Shown here one piece after another: positions 54,331-64,000 of a stretch of 64,000 nt of DNA (its first letter is position 1; the number at the start of each line of letters is the position of its first letter). The position numbers and the translations under genes were made by a program. The notes beneath the pieces were generated by a model. It saw only the letters and a program-made list of their open reading frames with translations. It was not told where the DNA came from and did no database searches. The stretch lies in assembly GCF_007896845.1 (NCBI RefSeq), contig NZ_VOHS01000016.1, positions 1 through 64,000 of the forward strand, read 5' to 3'. The stretch is from Chitinophaga pinensis. GTDB lineage: Bacteria; Bacteroidota; Bacteroidia; Chitinophagales; Chitinophagaceae.

Positions 54331-54978
54331 TTATTCTACCCTACCGCTGCCTACGTAATACTTTTTCCAGTAACTTTCATTGAGGTCGCTGATCATCACC
54401 CCGGAACTGGTGGAGGCATGTACAAATTTATCATTCACCAGATAGACACCTACATGCGATACGGAAGTACCATTCGTCTTAAAGAACACGAGATCACCTT
54501 CACGCATCTGTGTATTGTTTACCTTTTTGGATTTATCGTATAACTGAGCGGAACTGCCACCTGAAGAGACTTTAAATACCGTATTCAACAGACTGTTGGC
54601 AAAACCGGAGCAATCTACACCATTCTTGTTTTTACCGCCATATACATAAGGAGTACCCCACCAATCTTCGATAAAGCGGAAGAGGTCAGTATTCAGGACG
54701 GTTTCTACACGTACATCGAGTAATTGCGCATATTTAAACTGCCAGAGTGCAGCATTTTCCACGTTGGAGCTGGCGGGCGTAAAATTCTTAATCTTCATAG
54801 ATCCGGTATTGGCGACATTACTTGACAGCGCAGCTCTTGAGATAACCATCCCTTCAATAAACCTTGAATCGCTGCTGCTGCTTTTCTTAGTGGCAGATTT
54901 CTTAGTAGAATTACAGGATACTGCCCCCAAAGCGCACATGACAACAATTACCCAAAGGACCTCCTTTCTTACTTTCAT
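54331..54978 (-). CDS. NlpC/P60 family (C40) peptidoglycan endopeptidase lipoprotein
   Basis: A 215-residue exported protein. The N-terminus MKVRKEVLWVIVVMCALGAV SC has a lipobox-like Cys22, so it is probably a lipoprotein. The NlpC/P60 domain has the catalytic triad Cys123 (VDCSGFANS), His175 (VSHVGVYL) and His187 (FVHAST). The preceding linker is variable. Such enzymes cut the gamma-D-Glu-meso-DAP bond of peptidoglycan. Not clearly linked to its neighbours. Confidence 0.9.
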   Translation of the reverse strand: MKVRKEVLWVIVVMCALGAVSCNSTKKSATKKSSSSDSRFIEGMVISRAALSSNVANTGSMKIKNFTPASSNVENAALWQFKYAQLLDVRVETVLNTDLFRFIEDWWGTPYVYGGKNKNGVDCSGFANSLLNTVFKVSSGGSSAQLYDKSKKVNNTQMREGDLVFFKTNGTSVSHVGVYLVNDKFVHASTSSGVMISDLNESYWKKYYVGSGRVE

Positions 54979-55213
54979 AAGCCTCTCAGATTAAATAATT
55001 TTTAGCTAAGTTACTAATAATAATTGTTTTTAAAGTGTTTTCACTTTTATTGACGGAAGCCGCATGAGCAGGGACTTATCTGAAAATTCCCGTATAGTCC
55101 ACCGTTAGTCCTGCTTTCCGCTTTTGTCTGATATATGTCTTAAACACAGCCCTTGTGGATAAATTTAACCCTTACATGTGCTAAAATTGGGCGAAGAGTC
55201 GGATTTTTGTAGA

Positions 55214-58200
55214 ATGATCTTTTCCCACTTACACGTTCATACACAATATTCTCTGCTGGATGGTGCGGCAGACATCAAGTCATTGTACAAGAAAGCCATG
55301 GCCAGCAATCAGCCGGCACTGGCCATCACGGACCATGGTAATATGTTCGGCGCTTTCCAGTTTGTGGCAGAAGCTTATAACAACAGACTGAATCCCGAAG
55401 ATCCGAAGGATAAAAGGCTGAAGGTAAAACCTATTGTTGGTTGCGAATTCTATGTAGTAGAAAACCGCTTCAAACGCGCTTTTACCCGTGAAGAGAAAGA
55501 TATCCGTAATCACCAGGTATTACTGGCGAAAAACGATGAAGGTTACCGTAACCTGATCAAACTGTGCTCTCTTGGTTATATTGAGGGCCTGTACGGTAAA
55601 TACCCGCGTATTGACAAGGAGCTCATCCTTCAGTATCATAAAGGCCTGATAGCCACGACCTGTTGTCTTGGCGCCTCTGTACCAAGGGCTATTCTCAAAA
55701 AAGGAGAAGAGGCCGGCGAAGAGGAATTCAAATGGTGGCTGGACATCTTTGGAGAAGACTACTATGTGGAGTTACAAAGACATGGTATCCCTGAACAGGA
55801 GAAAGTAAACGAGTCCCTGATCAAATTTGCGAATAAACACAACGTAAAGATCATCGCGTCCAATGACTCTCACTATGTAGATCAGGCAGATGCGAACGCA
55901 CATGACATTCTGCTTTGTATCAACACCGGCGAGAAAAAGAGCACTCCCACCATGAAGGATTTCTCGGATGATGACGTGTCGATGAAGAACAAACGTTTTG
56001 CTTTCTATAACGATCAGTTCTATTTCAAGACAACGGAAGAAATGACGGAACTCTTCCATGATCTGCCACAGGCCATTGACAATACCAATGAGATTGTGGA
56101 CAAGGTGGAACTGCTGGATCTGAAGCGGGATATCCTGTTGCCTAACTTCCCGATTCCGGCGCCTTTCCTGACACAGGATCAATACCTGCGCCATATCACG
56201 ATGGAGGGGGCACATAAGAAATATGCAGAAGTGACAGCTGAGGTCGAGGAGCGTATCAACTTCGAGCTCAATGTAATTGAAAACATGGGATTTGCGGGAT
56301 ACTTCCTGATCGTATCTGACTTTATCAAGGCAGGACGTGATCTGGGGGTATTTATCGGTCCGGGTCGTGGTTCTGCGGCTGGTTCTGCAGTAGCGTACTG
56401 TATTGGTATCACTAATATTGACCCGATCAAGTATAATCTGCTGTTTGAGCGTTTCCTGAATCCGGAGCGTAAGAGCATGCCCGATATTGATACGGACTTC
56501 GACGATGAAGGCCGTCAGAAGGTAATTGACTACGTAGTAAACAAATATGGTAAAAATCAGGTAGCACAGATCATTACCTACGGTACCATGGCCGCCAAGA
56601 TGAGTATCAAGGACGTGGCCCGTGTAATGGACCTCCCACTGGTCGAATCGAATATGCTGGCCAAAATGGTACCTGACAAACCGGGTATCCAGCTGGACCG
56701 TATCTTCAACGCTCCTATCGATGAGGGTGAGAAGAGCCTTGCCGAGAAAGAAGGTCTGGGCCCTGAAGATCTGGAAAATGTGAAACGTCTGCGTGAACTG
56801 ATCAAAGGTCAGGACCTGCAGGGTGAAGTATTAAGAGAGGCCTGCGTATTGGAAGGCTCCGTACGTAACACCGGTATCCATGCGGCAGGTATCATCATTG
56901 CCCCAAAAGATCTCTACGACCTGATCCCTGTATCTACCGCCAAGGACTCTGACCTGTTGGTGACACAGTTTGAAGGTAGTATCATCGAGAGCGCTGGTGT
57001 AATCAAAATGGACTTTTTGGGTCTGAAGACCCTCACCATTATCAAGGGCGCACTTGAACTGATCAAAACTAACCACGGTATAGATATCAGCATCGACGAT
57101 ATTCCACTCGATGATGCCAAAACATATGAGCTTTATCAGAAAGGGGAAACGAACGCCACGTTCCAGTTCGAGTCTGCGGGTATGCAGAAATACCTCCGCG
57201 AACTGAAACCTGACCGATTCGACGACCTTATTGCGATGAACGCCTTGTATCGTCCGGGACCACTGGAGTATATTCCGTTGTTCATCCGTCGTAAACACGG
57301 ATTGGAAGAAACGGTGTATGACCTCGCGGAAATGGAGGAATACCTGAATGATACCTATGGTATTACAGTATATCAGGAGCAGGTAATGTTGCTGAGCCAG
57401 AAACTGGCTAACTTCTCCAAAGGTGATGCGGACGTACTCCGTAAAGCAATGGGTAAGAAGCAGAAGGCTGTACTGGACAAAATGAAGAAACAATTCATGG
57501 AGGGTTGCGCCGCTAACGGGCATGACCTGAAAGTCTGTGATAAAGTATGGACGGACTGGGAAGCATTCGCATCCTATGCGTTCAACAAATCCCACTCAAC
57601 CTGTTACGCCTTCGTGGCTTATCAGACTGCCTACCTGAAGGCTCACTATCCGGCTGAATATATGGCGGCTGTACTGAACAACGCCAGTAACATTGAAAAG
57701 ATCACCTTCTTCATGGAAGAAGCGAAACGCATGGGTATCGACGTATTGCCGCCTGATGTGAACGAATCTTTCAAAGGTTTTGCTGTGAATAAACAAGGTC
57801 AGATCCGTTTCGGTCTGGCCGGTCTGAAAGGTGTGGGTGAAGCAGCGGTAGAAAATATTCTGGAAGAAAGGCAGAAGGGTGGTAATTATAAGAACATCTT
57901 CGAGATGATCAAACGTGTGAACCAGCGTGCAGTGAACAAAAAATCACTGGAAGCATTATCTATGTCGGGCGCCTTTGATTGTTTCCCTGAATTACATCGT
58001 GCACAATACTTCCATAAGCCTGATAATGACAATACCACCGGTCTTGATAAGATCGTGAAGTTTGGTCAGCAGGTATCAGCAGGAGCTGCCACTACCATGA
58101 GCAGCCTGTTCGGTGCAGAAGATATGCCGGAAGTAGAACCACCAAAGATTCCACCTTGTGACCCATGGCCACTGATCCTGAAGCTTAATAACGAGCGTGA

Positions 58201-58858
58201 GGTGACGGGTATCTATATTTCCGGTCACCCGCTGGATGACTACCGTTTCGAAGCACGCTATTACAACATGAATACGGTACAGGAGCTGGTTGAATATCAG
58301 GCAGACCTGCAGGCACCCGGTAATGCAAAAGCCGGCCGGGAACGTAATTTCAGACTTGCTGTCTATGTGACGGGTGCACAGGAGCGTATTTCCAGAAATA
58401 ACCGCCAGTTTGGCATAATGACGATAGAGGACTATTCCGGTAAGTTTGAGTTCGCTTTGTGGAGTGAGGACTTCATCCGCTTTGCACCTTACCTGAAAAC
58501 AGGGCTCTGTCTTTATATCAACGGAGGTTTTAAGGCAAAGCGTTTTAATGATGCAGAATATGAGTTCAAGGTGAACGGTATCCAGTTGTTACAGGAAGTG
58601 AAGAAGACACATACAAAGAAGGTAACACTGGTAACCATGCCTAAGTTTATCACGCGTGAACTGGTAGACTTCCTTGTTGACAACATCAACAAATATCCGG
58701 GTACCAGTGAGCTGTTTTTACAACTCATTGATCGTGATGACTCCATGCAGGTAAAATTGCATACATTCAATAAGCATATTGAGATGAACGATGAATTGGC
58801 ACACTTCCTTTCGAAGCAACCAGACATCGATACCTATATAGATACAATCAATAAGTAA
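55214..58858 (+). CDS. dnaE: DNA polymerase III subunit alpha
   Basis: A replicative polymerase of 1214 residues from the ATG at 55214 (a GTG at 55178 would add an unconserved 12-residue extension). The PHP domain starts MIFSHLHVHTQYSLLDGAAD. The palm has the catalytic acidic residues Asp424 and Asp426 (MPDIDTDF) and Asp600 (KMDFLGLKTL). HAAGIIIAPKDLYDL and the HNKSHSTCYAFVAYQ-like block (FNKSHSTCYAFVAYQTAYLK) follow. A C-terminal OB domain (FRLAVYVTGAQERISRNNRQ) completes it. It catalyses genome replication. It is the only complete dnaE-type gene in this window. Confidence 0.96.
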   Translation: MIFSHLHVHTQYSLLDGAADIKSLYKKAMASNQPALAITDHGNMFGAFQFVAEAYNNRLNPEDPKDKRLKVKPIVGCEFYVVENRFKRAFTREEKDIRNHQVLLAKNDEGYRNLIKLCSLGYIEGLYGKYPRIDKELILQYHKGLIATTCCLGASVPRAILKKGEEAGEEEFKWWLDIFGEDYYVELQRHGIPEQEKVNESLIKFANKHNVKIIASNDSHYVDQADANAHDILLCINTGEKKSTPTMKDFSDDDVSMKNKRFAFYNDQFYFKTTEEMTELFHDLPQAIDNTNEIVDKVELLDLKRDILLPNFPIPAPFLTQDQYLRHITMEGAHKKYAEVTAEVEERINFELNVIENMGFAGYFLIVSDFIKAGRDLGVFIGPGRGSAAGSAVAYCIGITNIDPIKYNLLFERFLNPERKSMPDIDTDFDDEGRQKVIDYVVNKYGKNQVAQIITYGTMAAKMSIKDVARVMDLPLVESNMLAKMVPDKPGIQLDRIFNAPIDEGEKSLAEKEGLGPEDLENVKRLRELIKGQDLQGEVLREACVLEGSVRNTGIHAAGIIIAPKDLYDLIPVSTAKDSDLLVTQFEGSIIESAGVIKMDFLGLKTLTIIKGALELIKTNHGIDISIDDIPLDDAKTYELYQKGETNATFQFESAGMQKYLRELKPDRFDDLIAMNALYRPGPLEYIPLFIRRKHGLEETVYDLAEMEEYLNDTYGITVYQEQVMLLSQKLANFSKGDADVLRKAMGKKQKAVLDKMKKQFMEGCAANGHDLKVCDKVWTDWEAFASYAFNKSHSTCYAFVAYQTAYLKAHYPAEYMAAVLNNASNIEKITFFMEEAKRMGIDVLPPDVNESFKGFAVNKQGQIRFGLAGLKGVGEAAVENILEERQKGGNYKNIFEMIKRVNQRAVNKKSLEALSMSGAFDCFPELHRAQYFHKPDNDNTTGLDKIVKFGQQVSAGAATTMSSLFGAEDMPEVEPPKIPPCDPWPLILKLNNEREVTGIYISGHPLDDYRFEARYYNMNTVQELVEYQADLQAPGNAKAGRERNFRLAVYVTGAQERISRNNRQFGIMTIEDYSGKFEFALWSEDFIRFAPYLKTGLCLYINGGFKAKRFNDAEYEFKVNGIQLLQEVKKTHTKKVTLVTMPKFITRELVDFLVDNINKYPGTSELFLQLIDRDDSMQVKLHTFNKHIEMNDELAHFLSKQPDIDTYIDTINK

Positions 58859-58964
58859 GGGTCTTAAAATGCTCTAATTTGCATGGTCAAACGGCGCCTT
58901 TTAACAAACAAATACCGGCTGTCAAAAAAGCAGTAATTTGCATCCGGTTCGAAAATTGAATGAA

Positions 58965-58972
58965 TATATTTG
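58965..58972 (+). promoter_or_regulatory. -7 box upstream of trxA
   Basis: TATATTTG matches TAnnTTTG, 57 bases before the thioredoxin start. No -33 TTG lies at 19-21 bases; the nearest is 24 bases away. Confidence 0.5.
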
Positions 58973-59028
58973 CATTTATAAATTTATTACAGAACTTTGA
59001 TTTACTATAATTCATAAATTTTAATATC

Positions 59029-59346
59029 ATGGCATTAGAATTCACAGATTCAAACTTCCAGACAGAAGTGTTGGACTCCGATAAATTGAGTGTGATAGAT
59101 TTCTGGGCAGAATGGTGTGGTCCTTGTCGCGCTATCGGTCCGGTTATCGAAGAATTGTCTAAAGACTATGCGGGTAAGGTAAACGTGGGTAAAGTAAACG
59201 TAGACCAGAATCCTCAGTTGTCTATCAACTACGGTATCACAAGCATCCCTGCTATCCTTTTCATCAAAGGTGGTCAGGTAGTAGACAAACAAGTAGGTGC
59301 TGCTCCAAGGGCTATTCTGGAAAAGAAAATTCAGAGCAACCTCTAG
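59029..59346 (+). CDS. trxA: Thioredoxin
   Basis: A 105-residue thioredoxin with the active site WCGPC (Cys30, Cys33), preceded by the usual IDFWAEW. The cis-proline is in ITSIPAILF. It reduces cytosolic disulfides using thioredoxin reductase. The length and lack of a signal peptide mark it as the cytosolic form. It stands alone after dnaE and ends in a hairpin terminator. Confidence 0.95.
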   Translation: MALEFTDSNFQTEVLDSDKLSVIDFWAEWCGPCRAIGPVIEELSKDYAGKVNVGKVNVDQNPQLSINYGITSIPAILFIKGGQVVDKQVGAAPRAILEKKIQSNL

Positions 59347-59370
59347 TAGCTGCATGCAATGCATAAATAA

Positions 59371-59395
59371 GCCGGTCCGCCTCAGGTGGACCGGC
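59371..59395 (+). terminator. Terminator of trxA
   Basis: Stem GCCGGTCC / GGACCGGC (8 bp, extendable through A/T pairs) with a 9-base loop and a TTTAT tail, 24 bases after the stop. Confidence 0.8.
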
Positions 59396-59522
59396 TTTAT
59401 CATTTATACCGGTCATCAAATAAGAGCCGGGTTTGTTGCAGATAATAAGCGAATTAGTTATATACGCACGCGTGTGTATCATTGACAGCTATTGCAAGCA
59501 CCAAACATCTCAGTAATGTGAA

Positions 59523-59559
59523 AAAAAGCCGGTCGATGATATACATCGACCGGCTTTTT
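59523..59559. terminator. Terminator of the T9SS adhesin gene
   Basis: Perfect 16-bp stem AAAAAGCCGGTCGATG / CATCGACCGGCTTTTT with a 5-base loop, just downstream of the minus-strand gene that ends at 59577. Confidence 0.92.
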
Positions 59560-59576
59560 ATATTATCGCTGATTAT

Positions 59577-62249
59577 TTATCTTATCAGTGTTACCGTTCC
59601 CTTCTGCAGATACACTTTCTTGATGTCGTCATAAAAAGCATATTCAATCATGTACACATAGGCGCCATATGCCTGTAATATTTCCTGATAAGTCCCATCC
59701 CATCCCTTATTGACGTCAGCTGATCTGAATATCACTTCTCCCCAACGATTGTAAATCGCCATACTAAAGAATGCCACTGCTCTTGCCTTCACTCTGAATA
59801 CATCATTTACCCCATCTTTATTAGGCGTGAAAGCTGTCGGTATAAAAAGTGAATGTCTTGTATCGACGTAGATGGTTACCGAATCGATAGTGATGCAGTT
59901 CTGACCGGAAGGCGTGGTGACAACATAAGTAGTCGTTTGTAGTGGTTGTACTACTGTCGTGGCACAATCGGCACAACTCATACCCGATATCGGCGTCCAG
60001 CTATAATCTATAGCATTGATCGCATGCAATTCTACTTTATCGCCAATGGAAATAGCCGTGTCACTATTCGTAATTGTCACAGGAGCAACATCCAGATTGT
60101 TCAATGTAACATCAGCGCTTGCCTCGCAACCATTTGCATCAATGATCTTTACATTATAATCACCCGCCTGCATATTTTCGACATCAGCGGTCGTAATAGC
60201 AACACCGTTCAGCTCATATATATAAGGTGTAGTACCTCCACTCCCGTTAATTTCCAGTCCACCATCTCCCCTGCTACAGGTTTCATCTCTTGGTGTTACT
60301 GCAAGGTCTATCACCGGAGGTGCTATGACTGACACAATCGCACTATCCAGACAGGCACCGGCACGACCATACACTTTGTAACTACCAACACCAATATTGC
60401 TGAAAGTGGTAAGATTCTGATAAGCCTGATCGTCCAACGCAAATTCAAAAGGTGGTTGTCCGCTGTTAACCGTTATATTGATCTCACCATCTGTCAGGCC
60501 ATTACAGGTTGGCGCAACCGGTGTGGCGGTTATAGAAAAGGAGGCATTTGGCTGTACCGTTACATCTGCTCTTCTGGTAGCAGCACAACCAATTGCATCT
60601 GTGATCTCGATATTATAGGTCCCTGCGACCAAATTTGTATAAATATGCTGCGTCCCCATATCTGTATTATTCAGACGATAGGAAAATGGTGTTAATCCGC
60701 CGGAAGGCGTTACTGTAATTGCACCCATCGGATTGGCACAATCAATATCCGTCACATCTATGGTCGCATCTATTGCAGGACTGATCATTACCTCTACCTG
60801 ATCAGTCGCCGTGCATGCACCGCCGTTACTTACTTCTACACTGTAAGTTCCACTTGAACGGACAACAAGCGAGGAAGCAGTACTATTATCTGACCATAGA
60901 TAATGTGTATTGCCGGTACCGGCGTTCAACATGACAGGCATACCATTACAGGTTGTGATCTGATCTGTACCAAGATCCACAGCAGCAGGTGGTACCACGA
61001 CTATATTCCGGCAAGTGGATTGTTGCGTTGGTAAGCCTTCATCCATGATCATATTGACAGTATAAGTACCGGGTTGTGAATAGGTAAAAGACGGCGGAGC
61101 AGCCTGTGTCGAAGAAGGAACAGAACTGCTGGTACAGGCGCTGAACTGTACACGGGATAATGTATTGTTCAATGCATTGGCAACAAAAGTATACAGATCA
61201 TCCTGTACCCTGAAAACTGCTGAAAGCGAGTGAGGATAGCGGAAACCGCCGATATTGCCATAAGAAGAAGCCGTAATATTACCCGTGATAACACCGCCAT
61301 CAAAATCTAACCGTACCAGATCATCTCCATCACCATTTGCTACAAGCGCGAATACACCACCGCAATCATTAAAGACATAGATATCACGGGGATGATTCAG
61401 AATACCGCCCGGGTTACCGAGATTTACAGCTGTAGGCGTATTCAGCATAGAATTACCAAAATCCAGTCGCGTAACGGTATGCCCTTCTGCATTCGTCACA
61501 AACATAAACCAGTTACCATTGACATTGATGATAAACATACCTGTCGGATAATTCAGATTACCCAGATTCCCTAAGTTGACACCTGTAGGTGCTGATGCGA
61601 AAGATGTTCCGAAATTGAAGCGGGTAAGACTGTTATTATCGGAGTTCATGGTAAATCCATACCAGTTGCCCCCCTCCTGAAATGTAAAAAGATCGGTAGG
61701 ATAAGCGAGGTTGCCGATATTCCCCCAATTGGTGCAAGTGGGTGTGTTTGACAAACTCGACCCGAAATCAACAATAGCAATACTGGGGGTAGTTGCGTTT
61801 CCTCCACCTACGATCAGCACATGCCAGCCGTTTGCATCCTGCACAATTCTCAGTCCTTCTGTCTGACGAGGCACCCGACCTCCGAAATTGCCGAGGTTCT
61901 CCGCAGTCGGTGTATTTAAGAGACTGTTCCCAAAAGAAAGTCGTACCAGGCTTTCGGCGTTATTTGTCACAAAGGCAAAATAGTTCCCTCCCTCCTGCGC
62001 CATTTCCAGAAATACAGGTGTGGCAAAGGCCCCGTTTATATTACCAAAATTGACAGCAGTTGGTGTCTGATAGAGGTTACCCGCACAGAAATTCCAATAG
62101 AATGACGCACCTCCTGTAGATGTATTGGTGAGGGTGATCGGCTCATTGACACATACCGTGTCCGGAGCCGTAAAACTAGCTTGCTGTGCCAGGGCCTGAT
62201 AGCCTGTAAATAATATGGCTAAACAGGTTGACAGAATGAATAATCTCAT
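59577..62249 (-). CDS. T9SS type B-secreted adhesin-like protein (gliding-motility C-terminal domain)
   Basis: An 890-residue secreted protein. A signal peptide (MRLFILSTCLAILFTGYQAL) is followed by an Ig-like start. Residues about 60-375 carry six or so repeats of 'NSxLNTPTAxNLGNIGN...YPTGM', predicted to be a beta-propeller. Then come a PKD-like domain (YSQPGTYTVNMIMDEG) and several ~75-residue SprB-like repeats with 'GGLTPFSYRLNN'/'GTTPYIYELNG'. The C-terminal ~95 residues (TAFTPNKDGVNDVFRVKA, NRWGEVIFRSADVNKGWDGT, YVYMIEYAF) are the type B gliding-motility-associated sorting domain. It is probably exported by the type IX system and attached or released at the cell surface. The paralogue upstream suggests a duplicated pair. 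Confidence 0.9.
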   Translation of the reverse strand: MRLFILSTCLAILFTGYQALAQQASFTAPDTVCVNEPITLTNTSTGGASFYWNFCAGNLYQTPTAVNFGNINGAFATPVFLEMAQEGGNYFAFVTNNAESLVRLSFGNSLLNTPTAENLGNFGGRVPRQTEGLRIVQDANGWHVLIVGGGNATTPSIAIVDFGSSLSNTPTCTNWGNIGNLAYPTDLFTFQEGGNWYGFTMNSDNNSLTRFNFGTSFASAPTGVNLGNLGNLNYPTGMFIINVNGNWFMFVTNAEGHTVTRLDFGNSMLNTPTAVNLGNPGGILNHPRDIYVFNDCGGVFALVANGDGDDLVRLDFDGGVITGNITASSYGNIGGFRYPHSLSAVFRVQDDLYTFVANALNNTLSRVQFSACTSSSVPSSTQAAPPSFTYSQPGTYTVNMIMDEGLPTQQSTCRNIVVVPPAAVDLGTDQITTCNGMPVMLNAGTGNTHYLWSDNSTASSLVVRSSGTYSVEVSNGGACTATDQVEVMISPAIDATIDVTDIDCANPMGAITVTPSGGLTPFSYRLNNTDMGTQHIYTNLVAGTYNIEITDAIGCAATRRADVTVQPNASFSITATPVAPTCNGLTDGEINITVNSGQPPFEFALDDQAYQNLTTFSNIGVGSYKVYGRAGACLDSAIVSVIAPPVIDLAVTPRDETCSRGDGGLEINGSGGTTPYIYELNGVAITTADVENMQAGDYNVKIIDANGCEASADVTLNNLDVAPVTITNSDTAISIGDKVELHAINAIDYSWTPISGMSCADCATTVVQPLQTTTYVVTTPSGQNCITIDSVTIYVDTRHSLFIPTAFTPNKDGVNDVFRVKARAVAFFSMAIYNRWGEVIFRSADVNKGWDGTYQEILQAYGAYVYMIEYAFYDDIKKVYLQKGTVTLIR

Positions 62250-62366
62250 AGATATCTTGGGTAAGGGATATACACACCGCTGATTGTCCCGGTTTCGGGC
62301 GCTAAATTACCGAATGAAGCTAATATAATGATAACTAATTTGATAGGTGGATTGCGGGGAGGTTTT

Positions 62367-64000
62367 CTACCTTACCAACGTAATAGCTCCCTTCTGCTGG
62401 TATACCTTTTCCGTTTCCCCAAAGAAAGTGTACTCGATCCTGTAAACGTAGCTACCTGCCGGCTGCAACTTCTCTATATAAGTACCATCCCATCCCCTGC
62501 GGTAATCATCTGAACGGAAGATCAATTCCCCCCAGCGGTTATAGACATGCATATTAAAAGAGGCGATTCCCTGTCCTTTTACCCGGAAAACATCATTCTG
62601 GCCATCTTTATTGGGAGAAAAGGCAGTCGGGACAAACAGGGAATGTCGTTTGTCTACAAATACCGTCACTGTATCCGATTTCACACAATTCGGGCCGGAG
62701 GTGAATACTATATAAGTCGTCGTTTCTGAAGGCTGTACCGTCAGCAAGGGACAGCTCGCACAACTCAATCCATCGTCGGGTATCCACGTGTAATTAATGG
62801 CATTGACGGCATATAAGTTGATTTTCTCACCCAAAACAATAGTCGTATCGTTATTCGTGATCCTCAGCGGCGGGATCACGATATTGTTAAGAGTGACGGT
62901 GCCATCAACCCGGCAGCTATTGGCATCAACAATCGTGGTCAGGTAATTTCCGGCACTCAGATTGGGTAAACCGGCTGATGTAATGGGTGTACCATTGACT
63001 TCATATATATGGTGAGGTCCCACCGGTGCCGCTGATCACTAAGGCCCCATTCTGCGCGCCACAGGTTTCATCTGTTCCTGTCACGGCTAATTCAATCACC
63101 GCAGGTGAAGTTACGGTCAGTTCGACGGTATCCGTACAGGTACCCGCACGGCCATAAATCTGGTAAGTTCCCGCGCTGAGATTCGGGAAAGTGGTATTAG
63201 CCTCATAAGTCGCATTGCCGATAGCAAATTCCACAGGTGCCTGTCCGTTATGCAGGGTAATATTAATAACACCATCTGAGAGTCCGTTACAGGTAGGCGA
63301 CTCAAAAGCGGCATCAAAATTCAGCAAGGCAGCCGGATCAACAATGACGCCAGCCTGTTTGGTAATCGTACACCCAATGGAGTCTTTGATGTCTATTGTA
63401 TAATTGCCTGCAGCCAGTTGCGGAAATGTATTTGCCAGATCCTGATCTGTTCCGTTCAGGGTATAGGTGAATGGAAGTATCCCACCTCCGGGCGTAACTG
63501 TTATACTACCACCGGGGTGGTGACAGTCGATCGGCGTTACGGCAACAATCGCTTCCATTACGGGACTGATATTCACTTTGATATCGTCAGTGGCGGAGCA
63601 GGTACCACCACTGGTCACCGTTACACTATAGGTCCCACTGGTATCGGCGGTCAACGTGCTGCCGCCACTGTTATCTGACCAGTGATAAGTACTGAAGCCG
63701 GTACCGGCGTTCAATACAACAGGTACGCCGTTACAACTATTGACAGGTCCTGTTCCCAGATCAACCGTTGGTGGAGGAACCACGACGATTGTCTGACATG
63801 CGGCGCGCTGAAACGGCGTGCCTTCATTCATGATCATATCGATGGTATAGGTACCCGGTTGACTATACGTATATGCAGGAGGTGTGTTCAGCGCGGAAGA
63901 AGGAATGGTGTTGGTGCAGGCACCTAATCTGACCCGTTTCAGAGTATTGTTGAAGGCATTTAAGACAAAGGTATACAGACCATCCTGCACCCTGAAAAAG
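62367..64000 (-). pseudogene. T9SS type B-secreted paralogue, frameshifted and cut by the window edge
   Basis: Paralogue of the 59577 gene. The part visible (from 64000 down) includes the end of a propeller (YTFVLNAFNNTLKRVRLGAC), a PKD-like domain, an Ig-like domain and SprB-like repeats up to GGTSPYI near 63015. The frame then ends at a TATATATGA. The neighbouring frame resumes with YEVNGTPITSAGLPNLSAGN and ends in the type B sorting domain TAFSPNKDGQNDVFRVKGQG...NRWGELIFRSDDYRRGWDGT. The paralogue has one more TA unit at the equivalent point, so a 2-base contraction broke this copy. Its N-terminus lies outside the window. Confidence 0.8.

Noticed and set aside
56831..57595. 254-codon minus-strand frame within dnaE
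   Set aside because: Antisense to the catalytic core of dnaE, which is intact.

Overview
The window is a chromosomal segment from a Bacteroidota bacterium, most likely a Chitinophaga-like member of the Chitinophagaceae. The evidence is -7 promoter boxes of the form TAnnTTTG, two large surface proteins with type IX secretion (T9SS) type B C-terminal signals, a DUF2723 (GT117-type) membrane protein, Tat-exported Gfo/Idh/MocA and sugar-isomerase proteins, and tRNA genes without an encoded CCA. The genus is an inference from gene content only.

Layout. Positions 1-7200 form an AT-rich accessory region beside a tRNA-Lys gene. It holds a broken XRE regulator, a decayed histidine kinase, an orphan McrB-like AAA+ ATPase and a serine recombinase whose 3' end runs antisense into the tRNA. 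Positions 7.3-23.4 kb are ordinary chromosome: an SDR, a SAM hydrolase, the DUF2723 protein, a DUF2310 zinc-ribbon protein, an exported TIM-barrel protein, a VWA/MoxR-type ATPase pair, a Gfo/Idh/MocA oxidoreductase, a metallophosphoesterase, an ABC ATPase with a tiny membrane partner, and an AraC regulator. Positions 23.4-29.4 kb are unusual. An SDR, an AraC regulator, a RloA/RloB-type defence pair and a DUF416 gene are each interrupted, mostly by single-base contractions of short homopolymers. Positions 29.5-31.1 kb hold an SDR/TetR unit with two matching 22-bp operator-like palindromes. Positions 31.1-38.5 kb hold DUF92, an acetyltransferase, an unknown protein, a frameshifted BamA-type outer membrane protein, a serine-hydrolase relic and an MFS exporter.

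Two identical tRNA-Cys genes (39.0 and 39.3 kb), each with its own promoter and terminator, lead into housekeeping genes: nucleoside phosphorylase, dapF, corA, a Nudix hydrolase and a queuosine-precursor transporter. At 45.0-46.0 kb a non-coding block carries one large palindromic element and three tandem ~240-bp units, each able to fold into a long hairpin. The array cuts off an AraC gene. Positions 48.4-54.3 kb form a surface-glycan cluster (three glycosyltransferases, a flippase and a WecB epimerase). It is followed by an NlpC/P60 lipoprotein, dnaE and thioredoxin. The window ends in two paralogous T9SS adhesin-like proteins. The second runs off the right edge and is frameshifted by loss of one TA unit.

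The most notable points are the interrupted RloAB defence locus and the local cluster of single-base contractions (sequencing error or real decay), the hairpin tandem-repeat array, the TetR operator lying in the -33/-7 promoter spacer, the kinase-motif/BamA fusion protein, and the recombinase-tRNA junction.
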